From Endomicrobium sp. (lineage in GTDB: Bacteria; Elusimicrobiota; Endomicrobiia; Endomicrobiales; Endomicrobiaceae): DNA of 64,000 nucleotides. The notes below the pieces were generated by a model. That model was not told the origin of the DNA and ran no database searches. It saw only the letters and a list, made by a program, of their open reading frames with translations. Numbering within the stretch: the stretch's first letter is position 1; each line of letters begins with the position of its first letter. The position numbers and the translations under genes were made by a program. The DNA lies in the NCBI GenBank assembly GCA_031290575.1, contig JAITNH010000006.1, positions 1-64,000 on the forward strand, in the 5' to 3' direction. This document shows, in pieces, positions 8,259-17,637 of this stretch.

Positions 8259-8955
8259 GTTTAACGTGGCATTTTTTGTCGTTTTTTTTATTTTTCTTGT
8301 TGCCTTTGGTAATGTTTTTGCCGGACAAATTGTAATAACAGGTGATGAAATGGAAATAAAAAGATCCGAAGAGCTCGTGATTTCTAAAGGTAATTCAAGA
8401 GCTGCTAACAATACAAGCTTAGTAGTTGCTGATAAGTTGCTTTATGATAAAACTCATTCGATTCTTTCGGCATCAGGTAATGTCAAGTTATTTTCAAAAA
8501 CTGAGATAGGAGAAACTTTTGAGGCTTATGGTAGCTTTGCAGAATATAATATAAATAGTCAAAAAGGAAAAATCTGGGGGGAGCGTGCTTCAATAAAATA
8601 TCATAAACCAAATTTAAATGCGCCATTTATTTTATACGCAAGGGAAATTTATGTGTTTAAAAAGGCTCAAATTTTAAGTGCTTATAACAATGTTGTGGTT
8701 ACAACTTCCTTTGGAATTATTTATGCTGATAATGGTATTTTTAATAGGAAAACTTTTGATGTTACTTTTAAAAAAGATAAAAAAAGACCTGTTGCGGATA
8801 TCTATTATGATGGAAAGAAGTATCTTTATGAAGCTGATGAGATGATTTTTTACAATACTGATGATAATATAAGAATAGTTATGAATGGTTCAGTTGTAGG
8901 AAAAATTGAAATTGAAGATAAAATAAATGATATTAAGAACAGAAAAATTATTTAA
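8251..8955 (+). CDS. lptA: LptA/OstA-family LPS transport periplasmic protein
   Basis: A TTG start at 8251 overlaps the lptC stop (TTGATTAA). The first about 24 residues form a signal peptide (hydrophobic run FFVVFFIFLVAFGNVFA followed by GQ). The mature part shows the OstA/LptA N-domain pattern, ITGDEMEIKRSEELVISKGNSRA, and then further strands up to residue 234. LptA forms the periplasmic bridge that carries LPS to the outer membrane. It is longer than E. coli LptA (about 185 aa), as is common outside proteobacteria. Its end overlaps lptB by 29 bp. A GTG at 8266 is an alternative start. Confidence 0.85.
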   Translation: MIKFNVAFFVVFFIFLVAFGNVFAGQIVITGDEMEIKRSEELVISKGNSRAANNTSLVVADKLLYDKTHSILSASGNVKLFSKTEIGETFEAYGSFAEYNINSQKGKIWGERASIKYHKPNLNAPFILYAREIYVFKKAQILSAYNNVVVTTSFGIIYADNGIFNRKTFDVTFKKDKKRPVADIYYDGKKYLYEADEMIFYNTDDNIRIVMNGSVVGKIEIEDKINDIKNRKII

Positions 8956-9646
8956 GAAATATGATTATAGGATGATTGTAAATAATGTTAGTATAAATGT
9001 TGGACAAGGTGAAATTGTGGGTTTGCTTGGACCTAATGGTGCCGGAAAGAGTACGACGTTTTATATGACTGTAGGATTGGTAAAGCCTTGTGATGGTGTT
9101 ATTTGTCTTGATGATCAAAAAATAACAAACTGGAGTATGTATAAAAGGGCAAGAGCAGGTATAGGATATCTTTCACAAGAGTCATCAATATTTAGGGGTC
9201 TTAATGTTGAAGATAATCTTATAGCGATAGCTCAAATGCTTCCTATTTCAAAGATTGAACAGAAGAAAAAAGTAGATATGCTTCTTGCAGATTTTGGTCT
9301 TATGAAACTGCGTAGCCAATTAAGTATTACTTTATCTGGTGGAGAGAAAAGAAGGCTTGAAATAGCAAGAGCACTTGTAACTGATCCCAAATTTTTCCTC
9401 TTAGATGAGCCTTTTGTTGGCATCGATCCTATAACACTTGACGATATACAAAAAATTATTAGAAAATTAAAAGAAAAAGGTCTTGGAATTCTGATAACAG
9501 ATCACAATGTTAGAGAGACTCTTAAGATTGTTGATAGAACATATATAATTTACGAGGGCAAGATTTTGCTTGAGGGAAGCACAAAAGAACTACTTAAAAA
9601 TTCTAAAGCAAGAAGAGTATATCTTGGTGATAATTTTGAAATATGA
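8927..9646 (+). CDS. lptB: LPS export ABC transporter ATP-binding protein
   Basis: The 239-residue ABC ATPase has Walker A GPNGAGKST near residue 35, signature LSGGEKRRLEIARAL near 138, Walker B FFLLDEPFVGIDP near 160 and the switch His in ITDHNVRETL near 192. GGEKRR and the DHNVRETL segment are characteristic of LptB rather than of other ABC proteins. As the LptB2 dimer it powers extraction of LPS from the inner membrane through LptFG, which are not in this window. It closes the operon started at hldD, with a 29-bp overlap with lptA. Confidence 0.96.
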   Translation: MILRTEKLFKKYDYRMIVNNVSINVGQGEIVGLLGPNGAGKSTTFYMTVGLVKPCDGVICLDDQKITNWSMYKRARAGIGYLSQESSIFRGLNVEDNLIAIAQMLPISKIEQKKKVDMLLADFGLMKLRSQLSITLSGGEKRRLEIARALVTDPKFFLLDEPFVGIDPITLDDIQKIIRKLKEKGLGILITDHNVRETLKIVDRTYIIYEGKILLEGSTKELLKNSKARRVYLGDNFEI

Positions 9647-9819
9647 TCATTTATTGAAATATGTTTTGAATGATATTAAAGAAATATAAATATGTATCTA
9701 TAATCTTAATTTTTTGATGTTTTAAATATTTTTTATTTGACCTACTTTTTATATCGTGTTGATTTGTTTTGGATGAGCATAAGTAATTTTGTACATTTTA
9801 GATTGCAGAGGAGAGGGAT

Positions 9820-10374
9820 ATGCAAATTAATATTACAGCCAGGCACCTAAAACTTACCGATTCTATAGATTCTTATATACGCAAGAAGATCACAAAGTAT
9901 AATAGATTTTATGATGGAGACGATATGTGGACACATGTGATTTTGTCAGTTGAAAAAAATAGACAGATAACAGAAGTGATTTTTCATATAGGTAAGCTTT
10001 CATTTAAAGCAAAAGAGGAATCTGCAGATTTATATACTTCAATAGATATGGCTACAAATAAACTTGAAAGACAGCTTAAAAAACGGAAAGAAATTTCAAA
10101 AGTCAATAGAAAAAACAATCTAAAAGTTTTAAAAAATAAAAGACGTAATATAGAAAAAGCGTTTTCCTATGATGCTATGGAAGACTCAAGAACAAAAATT
10201 TCCGAAATAAAACGGTTTGATTTAAAACCCATAACTGTTGAAGAAGCCATTAATGAAATGGATAATCTTGGATATAGAGTTTATATGTTTCAAGATGGAT
10301 TTAGTGATAAAGTAAGTGTTCTTTACCGTAATGATACTGGGTCAGTGGTGCTTCTAGAGCCTAACGAAATGTGA
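9820..10374 (+). CDS. hpf: Ribosome hibernation promoting factor, long form
   Basis: The 184-residue protein has the S30Ae/YfiA N-terminal domain (MQINITARHLKLTDSIDSYIRKKITK) and a separate C-terminal domain (FDLKPITVEEAINEMDNLGYRVYMFQD). That combination defines long HPF, which by itself dimerises ribosomes into 100S particles in stationary phase. The link between the domains is lysine-rich. The start follows a strong ribosome binding site (GAGGAGAGG). It opens the hpf-ptsN-hprK-rapZ run, an order shared with rpoN-linked loci of many bacteria, here without rpoN. Confidence 0.95.
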   Translation: MQINITARHLKLTDSIDSYIRKKITKYNRFYDGDDMWTHVILSVEKNRQITEVIFHIGKLSFKAKEESADLYTSIDMATNKLERQLKKRKEISKVNRKNNLKVLKNKRRNIEKAFSYDAMEDSRTKISEIKRFDLKPITVEEAINEMDNLGYRVYMFQDGFSDKVSVLYRNDTGSVVLLEPNEM

Positions 10375-10392
10375 AATGCATAGGAGAAAGAT

Positions 10393-10851
10393 ATGAAAAT
10401 TATGGATTTTTTGAGTCAGGATGCAATTATTATTGATTTAAAAGCAACAAATAAAAAATCTGTTATTGTTGAATTAGTAGATGTTTTGAAAAGTACAAAT
10501 AAAGTAAAGCGATCCGACGAGATTATTAATGTTGTTTTAGAAAGAGAAAAGCTAGGTTCTACAGGAATTGGTCAGGCTGTTGCTATACCACATGGCAAAG
10601 CAAGTATTCTTAAGGAACAGATGGGTGTTCTTGGAATTTCGCACAGAGGAATAGAATTTAATTCTCTTGATGATGCATTGGTTCATATAGTTTTTCTTTT
10701 AGTTGGGCCTTTGGAGGTGACAGGCCAGCATTTAAAAGCATTATCAAGGATTTCAAGGTTGTTCAAGGATAAATTTTTAAGACAAGCTATAAGAGAAGCT
10801 GTAACGGTTGAAGAAATAGTGAAAATTATACAGCAAGAGGATGTTTATTAA
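10393..10851 (+). CDS. ptsN: PTS IIA-like nitrogen-regulatory protein (EIIA-Ntr / fructose type)
   Basis: A 152-residue PTS_EIIA type-2 domain. The phosphorylatable His lies in GIGQAVAIPHGKAS near residue 64, followed by GVLGISHRGIEF and the FLLVGPLE motif typical of PtsN. It probably has a regulatory rather than a transport role, since no fructose-type IIBC is nearby and it sits next to hpf and hprK. A ribosome binding site (AGGAGA) precedes the ATG. Confidence 0.92.
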   Translation: MKIMDFLSQDAIIIDLKATNKKSVIVELVDVLKSTNKVKRSDEIINVVLEREKLGSTGIGQAVAIPHGKASILKEQMGVLGISHRGIEFNSLDDALVHIVFLLVGPLEVTGQHLKALSRISRLFKDKFLRQAIREAVTVEEIVKIIQQEDVY

Positions 10852-10856
10852 TATCA

Positions 10857-11783
10857 ATGAATATAGGCGAACTTATTAATGAAAGAGGTGAAGATTTTAA
10901 ACTTGAAATTTTAGCGGGCTATGGGGGTCTCGATAGAATAATTAGAGTGGCCGATATAAATAGACCTGGTCTTGTACTTACCGGATTTTTTGAGCATTTC
11001 CCGTATGAACGTATACAGGTTGTAGGTGTAATTGAGCATACATATCTGATGCATTTAGATTATGATGTACAGATAGAAATACTAAATAAAATTTTTTCTC
11101 ATGAGAAAGCAGTCAGTTGTGTTTTAACTAGAAATCTTGAACCTTCAGTCGCAATGATTAAAGTATTTTCAGATTTAGCAGTTCCTCTTTTACGAACGGA
11201 ATTAAGTTCCTCTTCTTTTATGGGTGATTTGGGTTATTATTTAGATAGCAAACTAGCGAATTCAATTAGAATACATGGGGTCATGACTAGTGTTTATGGT
11301 CTTGGAGTTTTAATTGTAGGCAAATCTGCAATAGGCAAGTCGGAGTGTGCCCTTGAGCTTATAAAGAGAGGGCATAAACTTGTTGCTGATGATATTGTCA
11401 GTATTAGAAAACGCTCTGGTTCCACTCTGGTTGGTAGTAGTTTAGAGCTTACGAAACATCTTATAGAGCTTAGAGGTATAGGGATAATAGATGTTAAAGA
11501 ACTTTTTGGGATAGGCAGTATTTTAGATGAGTCTCGTATAGAACTTGTAATAAAATTTGAAGAATGGGATCCTGCAAAGAGGTATGAAAGATTGGGGGTT
11601 GATGAATTTTACACTGAATATTTAAATGTAAAAATTCCTGAAGTTGTAATTCCCGTGGGTCCAAGCAGAAATCTTTCCGCTCTTGTCGAAACTGCGAGTT
11701 TAAATCAAAGATTGAAAAATAAGAAACTTTTTACTGCAAGAAATTTAAGTGGCAAATTGCATGAAGAGATTAATAAGAAATAA
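10857..11783 (+). CDS. hprK: HPr kinase/phosphorylase
   Basis: The 308-residue protein shows the N-terminal HprK domain (LAGYGGLDRIIRVADINRPGL) and the C-terminal kinase domain with P-loop GKSAIGKSECALELIKRGH near residue 155. LVADDIV and the HprK signature LELRGIGIIDVKELFG follow. It phosphorylates and dephosphorylates HPr at Ser-46. The target is encoded nearby (HPr at 15287, with KSIMGIMALA around the serine), so the regulatory pair is complete in this locus. Confidence 0.96.
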   Translation: MNIGELINERGEDFKLEILAGYGGLDRIIRVADINRPGLVLTGFFEHFPYERIQVVGVIEHTYLMHLDYDVQIEILNKIFSHEKAVSCVLTRNLEPSVAMIKVFSDLAVPLLRTELSSSSFMGDLGYYLDSKLANSIRIHGVMTSVYGLGVLIVGKSAIGKSECALELIKRGHKLVADDIVSIRKRSGSTLVGSSLELTKHLIELRGIGIIDVKELFGIGSILDESRIELVIKFEEWDPAKRYERLGVDEFYTEYLNVKIPEVVIPVGPSRNLSALVETASLNQRLKNKKLFTARNLSGKLHEEINKK

Positions 11784-11786
11784 TTT

Positions 11787-12644
11787 ATGGCTAAATTATA
11801 TATAATTTCAGGCATGTCGGGAGCGGGTAAAAGCCAGGCTCTTAAAATTTTTGAAGATTTCGGGTTTGTTTGTTTTGACAATATTCCTATTCAAATGTTT
11901 TCTGATTTCATAAATATTTGCCTTCAAAATCAAAGTAAATATAAAAATGTAGTGATAAGTATTGATTCACGTTCAGGAGAAGCACTTACATCTTTCAAAG
12001 ATTTACTTGCAGTTTTGAAAATTAAAAAAGTTAAATATAAAATTATTTTTTTTGATGCTTCTGATGTGGTTATATTAAGGCGTTATTCAGAAACGCGGCG
12101 TCGCCATCCTCTTAGGAGATCTGTTTCTGATGGTATAAAGCTTGAAAGAAAAATAATAGGAAATGTTTTTGCTGTTGCAGATGAAATTATAGATACTTCA
12201 GTTCTTACAATTCTTGATTTAAAAAAGGCGATTTCAATACTTGTAGGAATTCAACAGTCAGGAAAACAATATTTAAATATTTCTATTCTTTCTTTTGGAT
12301 ATAAATATGGTTTACCGAATGATGCTGATATTGTTTACGATGTACGTTTTATAACGAATCCAAATTATGTGTGTGGATTAAAATTTAAAACTGGCAAGGA
12401 TGAAGTTGTTAGAAAATATATAGAAAAGCAAGAAGAATTCAATATTTTTTTTCGTATATTTTCTAAACTTATAGAGACTACCTTGCCAGGATATATTAAA
12501 GAAGGAAAAAGTTATCTGACAATTGCAATAGGATGTACTGGAGGACGCCATAGATCCGTTCTTGCAGCAGAAAAAATGGCTTATTTTTTAAGGAGTAAAA
12601 AATACAAAGTTAAACTTAATCACAGGGATATTTTACATGGCTGA
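11787..12644 (+). CDS. rapZ: RapZ/YvcJ-type nucleotide-binding protein
   Basis: The N-terminal P-loop ISGMSGAGKSQALK (residues 8-21), FDNIP near 36, the RRY...RRRHPL segment and the C-terminal IGCTGGRHRSV motif with its RxHR-like histidines define RapZ (285 aa, standard length). In E. coli RapZ senses glucosamine 6-phosphate and controls GlmZ RNA; in Gram-positives the orthologue YvcJ binds nucleotides. It begins 3 bp after hprK, the common arrangement. Confidence 0.95.
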   Translation: MAKLYIISGMSGAGKSQALKIFEDFGFVCFDNIPIQMFSDFINICLQNQSKYKNVVISIDSRSGEALTSFKDLLAVLKIKKVKYKIIFFDASDVVILRRYSETRRRHPLRRSVSDGIKLERKIIGNVFAVADEIIDTSVLTILDLKKAISILVGIQQSGKQYLNISILSFGYKYGLPNDADIVYDVRFITNPNYVCGLKFKTGKDEVVRKYIEKQEEFNIFFRIFSKLIETTLPGYIKEGKSYLTIAIGCTGGRHRSVLAAEKMAYFLRSKKYKVKLNHRDILHG

Positions 12645-12708
12645 TAATGTTGTGTGTTAGTTATTAAAGTTGTAGTTGGATTTTATCCTTATTTCAGGAG
12701 AATCTAAA

Positions 12709-13116
12709 ATGATTAAAATTATTATCGCAGCACATGGTGAGTTGGCGCAAGAGCTTGTAAATTCTGCAGAACTTATTGCCGGGAAACAGCCGAATCTCTA
12801 TGCTGTTAGAAGGAGTACCAATGATAGTTTACTTCAAATGCAAAAATGTGTGCATGCACTTTTGGATACAATTAATGATGAAGATGGCACTTTGATACTT
12901 ACAGATATGATTGGTGGCACTCCGTGTAATGCTTCTACACATATGTTCAAAACTTTTAATACGGAAATTTTGGCCGGTGTGAATCTTCCCATGATATTGT
13001 CTGCTGTATTTGCGAGTAGAAATACAATAAGTGTTTCAGATTTAGCTAATAAAGTTTTATTTGATGCACAGAAAAGTATGATAAATGTAAAAAAAATGTT
13101 TCTTGAAATGTCATGA
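12709..13116 (+). CDS. PTS mannose-family IIA component
   Basis: The 135-residue protein matches the EIIA-Man fold. The active-site His is in IIAAHGELAQEL near residue 9, with LILTDMIGGTPCNAS near 70 carrying the DxxGGTP motif. It accepts phosphate from HPr. The ATG at 12709 is preceded by AGGAGAATCT, so I preferred it to an in-frame ATG 11 codons upstream. It is the first of four clustered EII components (IIA, IIB, IIC, IID). Confidence 0.93.
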   Translation: MIKIIIAAHGELAQELVNSAELIAGKQPNLYAVRRSTNDSLLQMQKCVHALLDTINDEDGTLILTDMIGGTPCNASTHMFKTFNTEILAGVNLPMILSAVFASRNTISVSDLANKVLFDAQKSMINVKKMFLEMS

Positions 13117-13216
13117 TTAAGAAAAATATAATTTTAAAATATTTTTATTTATAAATATTTATGATGGTCATGTAATATTTTAGTGCTTTTGCTGTTGAAC
13201 AATGTGAGGAGAAATA

Positions 13217-13726
13217 ATGTCTATAGTTTTAGTAAGAATAGATGACAGATTAGTGCATGGACAGATAGTTCAGGGTTGGCTAAAAATGATCCTCGTAGAT
13301 ATTTTATTGGTAGTTTCTGATATTGTTGCATGTGATAAGATGCAACAAATGCTTATGACACTGGCTATGCCAAGTGATGTAAGACTTGATATGAAAAACC
13401 TTAAGGATGCAACTAATGCAATTATAAGCGGTCAATACAATAAAAAAAGAGTGATGATTTTGCTGGTTTGTCCTGATGATGTTTTGTATATGATAGAAAA
13501 AGGGGCTGATTTTAAATCTGTAAATGTTGGTGGCATGCATTTTGTAAATGGTAAAAGACAACTTTTCTATAACATATGTGTGGATGATAAAGACATAGAA
13601 AGTTTATATAAGATATATAGCAAGGGTATAGAAGTGGAAGGAAGAATTCTTCCAGATGGAGAAAGGGTGAATATTATGCCTGTAATAGAAAAAGAATATC
13701 TAGCATTTTGTAAATCTAATAAATGA
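13217..13726 (+). CDS. PTS mannose/sorbose-family IIB component
   Basis: EIIB-Man type, 169 aa, starting SIVLVRIDDRLVHGQIVQGWLK. The His in RLVHGQ (about residue 15) is the phosphorylation site. VNVGGMHFVNGKRQ is also family-typical. It passes phosphate from IIA to the incoming sugar. The ribosome binding site GAGGAG precedes the ATG. The exact sugar cannot be read from the sequence. GGAAGAATTCTTCC, a 14-bp palindrome, lies within it near 13639. Confidence 0.93.
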   Translation: MSIVLVRIDDRLVHGQIVQGWLKMILVDILLVVSDIVACDKMQQMLMTLAMPSDVRLDMKNLKDATNAIISGQYNKKRVMILLVCPDDVLYMIEKGADFKSVNVGGMHFVNGKRQLFYNICVDDKDIESLYKIYSKGIEVEGRILPDGERVNIMPVIEKEYLAFCKSNK

Positions 13727-13852
13727 TAATTTTAATAAAAGATAAAAGGAAAACATATAGATCTGCGTTTGTTTATTTTCAATTTTTAAAGAGATCGTTA
13801 TATTTAAATTTAGAAGTAAAAATATATTTTAAATAATGTGTGCTGGATTGTG

Positions 13853-14506
13853 ATGGAGAATATTGTTTTTTTTGCATTCATGGGAGCTTTATGTAGTACA
13901 GATATTACTGCTTTTGGCCAGTTTATGCTTTGTCGTCCGATATTTTGTGCTCCTATGGTGGGTTTTTTTATGGGTAATATTAGTGTTGGTCTTTGGCTAG
14001 GAATGATTGCTGAAATTTTTTGGATAAATGCAATTCCAATAGGGCTTGTTGCACCAATTGATACATCTTTGATTGGTATTTTGTCTACTTTTTGGGTTTG
14101 CAAATATTTTACGAATTTAAAACAAGCTGCGGTATTTGGTTTGCTTTTAGCAGTGCCGTTTGCGTATTTATACAGAGAAATAGACATTTTTGGAAGAAAT
14201 TTTAATATTAAAATAATGCATTTAGCAGAAGGAGGAATACAAAATGGAAAATATTGGATGATAATTGCAAGCGTTTTTGCTGGGTTGTTGTTTTTTATTA
14301 CAAGAGCATTTTTATTTTATATATTTGCGATGACTGTTGGAAGTTTAATATACACTAGCATTTATATCCATTTTCCGAAGTTTGTTCTTTTGGGCTTTGC
14401 AAAAGCTTGGTATTTACTTCCTGTGGCTGGATTTGGAGTGGCAATATATAATTTTAACTTTAAGAATATAAAGGCTCTGTTTTTGTGGAATTCCAGTAAT
14501 GATTAA
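13853..14506 (+). CDS. PTS mannose/sorbose-family IIC component
   Basis: A hydrophobic membrane protein of about 217 residues with a MENIVFFAFMGALCSTDITAFGQFMLCRPIF beginning (first 31 residues, several helices in all) and GLWLGMIAEIFWINAIPIG near residue 40. The pattern of a pore-type IIC with a Q-F/P motif is recognisable, though at 217 residues it is shorter than the usual 250-265. The start at 13853 (MENI) is preferred because ATGTGTGCTGG at 13838 lacks any ribosome site; both remain possible. The stop overlaps IID by 8 bp. Confidence 0.85.
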   Translation: MENIVFFAFMGALCSTDITAFGQFMLCRPIFCAPMVGFFMGNISVGLWLGMIAEIFWINAIPIGLVAPIDTSLIGILSTFWVCKYFTNLKQAAVFGLLLAVPFAYLYREIDIFGRNFNIKIMHLAEGGIQNGKYWMIIASVFAGLLFFITRAFLFYIFAMTVGSLIYTSIYIHFPKFVLLGFAKAWYLLPVAGFGVAIYNFNFKNIKALFLWNSSND

Positions 14507-15284
14507 AACATGTTTTAAGATGTTTGTGAGAACTTTTTTTTTACAAACATTATGGAATTATGAACGAATGCAAAATGTGGGATTTTTATTTATACTAAAG
14601 CCTATTTTAGATAAGATTTATATAAATAAAGACGAAAGGGAAAAAGCACTTCTGAGGCATATGGGGTACTTTAATACACATCCTTATATGGTTGGTATTA
14701 TAATTGCAATTATTGCAAATTTGGAAAAAAAAATAGCTAAAAATAACGATAAAGTTTTATATGACGTGAATAACATCAAAAGTATTATGGCAGGTTCTTT
14801 AGCCGCACTGGGGGATTCGTTTTTTGCTGGTATGCTAAGACCAGCGATTTCATTTATAAGTATTCTTATGGTGGTTTTTTTTGAAAAGGATTTGGATAAT
14901 CGTTTTGCAAATTATGGAATTTTAGTACCTCTTGTATTTTTTGTTATTTATAATGTTTTTCATGTTTGTGCAAGATATTGTTTCATATTTGCAGCTTTCA
15001 AATTTGATAAAAAAATCATATTAATATTGTCAAATTTGAAGTTTTTGTTAATATTAGTTCGTTGTAGTGGCTTTGTGATTTTGATAATAGCAACGATTTT
15101 ATATATAAATAATTTTGCTTTTATGTATGTAGATAGTGTACTTTTTAACAATATAATTTGTAATGGCCTCGTTTATATTATGGTATTTGTATTTTCATTA
15201 ATTTTATCATATAGATTTTGTGCAATTTTTTTGTTTTATGGTATAGTAGTAATGTGTGTTTTAATGTCGTACTTAGGAATTTAA
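14499..15284 (+). CDS. PTS mannose-family IID component
   Basis: The 261-residue sequence starts FFLQTLWNYERMQNVGFLFILKP and contains LRHMGYFNTHPYMVGIIIAIIANLEKK and MAGSLAALGDSFFAGMLRP, all typical of EIID-Man. Later hydrophobic stretches form membrane segments. With IIC it forms the sugar channel. It overlaps IIC by 8 bp and ends 2 bp before HPr. Its C-terminus is somewhat divergent and IIe/Phe-rich. Confidence 0.9.
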   Translation: MIKTCFKMFVRTFFLQTLWNYERMQNVGFLFILKPILDKIYINKDEREKALLRHMGYFNTHPYMVGIIIAIIANLEKKIAKNNDKVLYDVNNIKSIMAGSLAALGDSFFAGMLRPAISFISILMVVFFEKDLDNRFANYGILVPLVFFVIYNVFHVCARYCFIFAAFKFDKKIILILSNLKFLLILVRCSGFVILIIATILYINNFAFMYVDSVLFNNIICNGLVYIMVFVFSLILSYRFCAIFLFYGIVVMCVLMSYLGI

Positions 15285-15286
15285 AG

Positions 15287-15559
15287 ATGAGAGAAAAAGC
15301 TATTGTTGTTTCAAATAAAATGGGATTGCATGCAAGACCAGCTGCTATACTTGTACAAACTACAAGCAAGTATCAATCTGTAGTTAAAATTCTAAAAGAT
15401 AATTTTGAGGTTGATGCAAAAAGTATTATGGGGATTATGGCTTTAGCTGCTGGACATGGAAGTGAATTGAAGTTTATAGCAAACGGTCCTGATGAAAACG
15501 AAGTTATAATTGCAATTGAATCCTTATTCAATTCCAACTTTAGTGAGTGGGAGTTGTGA
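15287..15559 (+). CDS. ptsH: Phosphocarrier protein HPr
   Basis: The 90-residue protein has the His-15 site in NKMGLHARPAA and the regulatory serine in DAKSIMGIMALAAGHG, where HprK acts. The true start is the ATG at 15287; the open frame extends further upstream into IID but the extra residues are not HPr-like. It shuttles phosphate from enzyme I to IIA and PtsN. Placement between IID and ptsI makes the whole PTS chain one operon. Confidence 0.96.
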   Translation: MREKAIVVSNKMGLHARPAAILVQTTSKYQSVVKILKDNFEVDAKSIMGIMALAAGHGSELKFIANGPDENEVIIAIESLFNSNFSEWEL

Positions 15560-15562
15560 ACG

Positions 15563-17311
15563 GTGTCTAATAAACAAAATGTTATTTTTAAAGGCGTTGC
15601 AGCGTCTTCTGGAATTGCAATAGGCAAAGTTTTTTTTATTGAAGACGATGATTTTTGCTTAATTCATAAAAAAATACCAAAAAATATGCATGATACAGAA
15701 AAGAAACGTTTGAGTAATGCTATTGAAAAAACAAGAATAGAACTTAATGCGATTTATTGGAAAATAAATAATGTTCTTGGTGAAAATTATGCACATATTG
15801 CAGATGTTCATCTTTCAATTTTAGATGATCCTACCATTAAAAATGATGTTTATAAACTTATAGATGATGGTGTTAATGCGGAGTATGCGATTTTTAAGGT
15901 TATAGATAAAATTGTTCGCTCTTTTGAAACAATTGAAGATGACTATTTTAGAGATAGGAAGGTTGATATTCAAGATGTGGGCAAAAAAATTCTTGGGAAT
16001 CTTCTTGGTAGAAAAATAAAAACCCTTTTAAATTTAAATGAAGATTCAATAGTCGTAGCACATAATTTGACACCTGCTGATACTGTTACTATAAGAGAAA
16101 AATTAGTTAAGGGATTTGCTACTGATATCGGTGGTAAAACTTCGCATACAGCAATTGTTTCACAAGGACTTGCTCTTCCAGCGGTTGTAGGTTTAAGGAT
16201 AATATCCTCAGAAGCGAGACCTAATGATATCATTATAGTAGATGGTAACAAAGGTGAGGTTATATTGAATCCCAATTTTGAAACAATAGAAAAATACAAA
16301 AAAGAATATGATAAACAATTTGTAAAGATAAAAGAACTTGAAAAATTTAAAGATTTGCCTGCGGAAACAATTGACAATCATAAAGTTTTTATTTTTGCAA
16401 ATATTGACAATCCAGATGAAGTTGCATTTGCTTTAAAGAACGGTGCTTTGGGTATAGGCCTTTATAGAACAGAGTTTATGTATTTTAATCGAAATTCTAT
16501 GCCATCAGAACAAGAACATTTTGAGAGGTATTCTAAAGTTGTTAAAGAAATGTTTCCATATTCTACTGTTATTAGGACTATGGATTTAGGTGGTGATAAG
16601 CTTGCAAAACTTGGACTTTTAAATATTGGTCAGGAAGAAAATCCATTTTTAGGGTTGAGAGCTATAAGATTATGCCTTAAGCATCTTGATATTTTTGTTG
16701 ATCAATTAAAAGGCATTTTAAAAGCTTCAGCTTATGGTAAAATCAGGTTAATGTATCCTATGATATCAGGACTTGATGAACTTCGCGAAGCTAATAAAAT
16801 TCTTGAAAAGGTGAAACAAGATTTGAAGAAAAAGAACATAGAGTTTGATGAAGAGATAGATGTAGGAGCAATGATAGAAATTCCATCTGCTGCTATGATA
16901 ATCGATGCCATTGTGAAAGAAGTTGATTTTGTTTCAATAGGTACTAATGATTTGATACAATACACTCTTGCGATTGATAGGGTTAATGAAAATGTCGCAA
17001 ATCTTTATGATCCATTGCATCCTGCTATTTTGAGATTTATTAAACAAATTATAGATGCAGGGCATGAAAGTGAGATAAAAGTTGGGATGTGCGGGGAAAT
17101 GGCAAGTGATCCGTATTATGCACCTATTCTTTTAGGTTTGGGGCTTGATGAGTTTAGTGTGTCAGCAGTCCAGATTCCAAAGATAAAAAAAATTATAAGG
17201 AGTCTATCCTTTGCTGATATGCAAAAAATTGCTATCGAGGTTTTAAGATGTAGTGACAGAGTCTCAATTTTAAAAATTATGAATACTATCAGCAAAAACA
17301 CAATACCATAA
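15563..17311 (+). CDS. ptsI: PTS enzyme I (PEP-protein phosphotransferase)
   Basis: A GTG start at 15563 follows HPr by 3 bp. The 582 residues include the phosphohistidine region GGKTSHTAIVSQGLALPAVVG near 190, the PEP-binding GIGLYRTEFMYF near 296 and RTMDLGGDK near 335. Near the C-terminus are GIMIEIPSA-type, FVSIGTNDLIQY and GMCGEMASD motifs. It is full length and appears functional. It takes phosphate from PEP to HPr at the start of the PTS chain. Confidence 0.97.
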   Translation: MSNKQNVIFKGVAASSGIAIGKVFFIEDDDFCLIHKKIPKNMHDTEKKRLSNAIEKTRIELNAIYWKINNVLGENYAHIADVHLSILDDPTIKNDVYKLIDDGVNAEYAIFKVIDKIVRSFETIEDDYFRDRKVDIQDVGKKILGNLLGRKIKTLLNLNEDSIVVAHNLTPADTVTIREKLVKGFATDIGGKTSHTAIVSQGLALPAVVGLRIISSEARPNDIIIVDGNKGEVILNPNFETIEKYKKEYDKQFVKIKELEKFKDLPAETIDNHKVFIFANIDNPDEVAFALKNGALGIGLYRTEFMYFNRNSMPSEQEHFERYSKVVKEMFPYSTVIRTMDLGGDKLAKLGLLNIGQEENPFLGLRAIRLCLKHLDIFVDQLKGILKASAYGKIRLMYPMISGLDELREANKILEKVKQDLKKKNIEFDEEIDVGAMIEIPSAAMIIDAIVKEVDFVSIGTNDLIQYTLAIDRVNENVANLYDPLHPAILRFIKQIIDAGHESEIKVGMCGEMASDPYYAPILLGLGLDEFSVSAVQIPKIKKIIRSLSFADMQKIAIEVLRCSDRVSILKIMNTISKNTIP

Positions 17312-17637
17312 AGAAATGTATAATAGTTTTGAAGTACGGTATGTCTGTATCGTTATTGTAGGCTAAGTTTTTGTTTGTCATTTTCAATGTGGTTTTTTTT
17401 AGTGTGCTTTAAATGTATGTTTATAGTTGTGTCGTTAATTTAGTTTCTGAAAAAACATCATAAAATCCAGATTATCATGTTTGGATATCGTGCGATCGTA
17501 TTAGTTTTGGTTATGATTGTTTTAGTTTTATTGTGTTGTTGAAGTAGTAACTAGATTGTAATAATGAATATCAAATAAATAATAGTGCTATTTTATTTGA
17601 TTAATTTATAAGAAATGATAAAGGAAAATTGAATAAT
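17312..17637. other. Spacer before lepA
   Basis: About 325 bp without a gene. A weak promoter-like pair, TTGTTG at 17536 and TAATAA at 17559 with a 17-nt spacer, could drive lepA. No convincing terminator for the PTS operon was found here. Confidence 0.45.

Noticed and set aside
15970-16377. 135-codon minus-strand frame inside ptsI
   Set aside because: It is antisense to the conserved phosphohistidine region of enzyme I, with no independent support.
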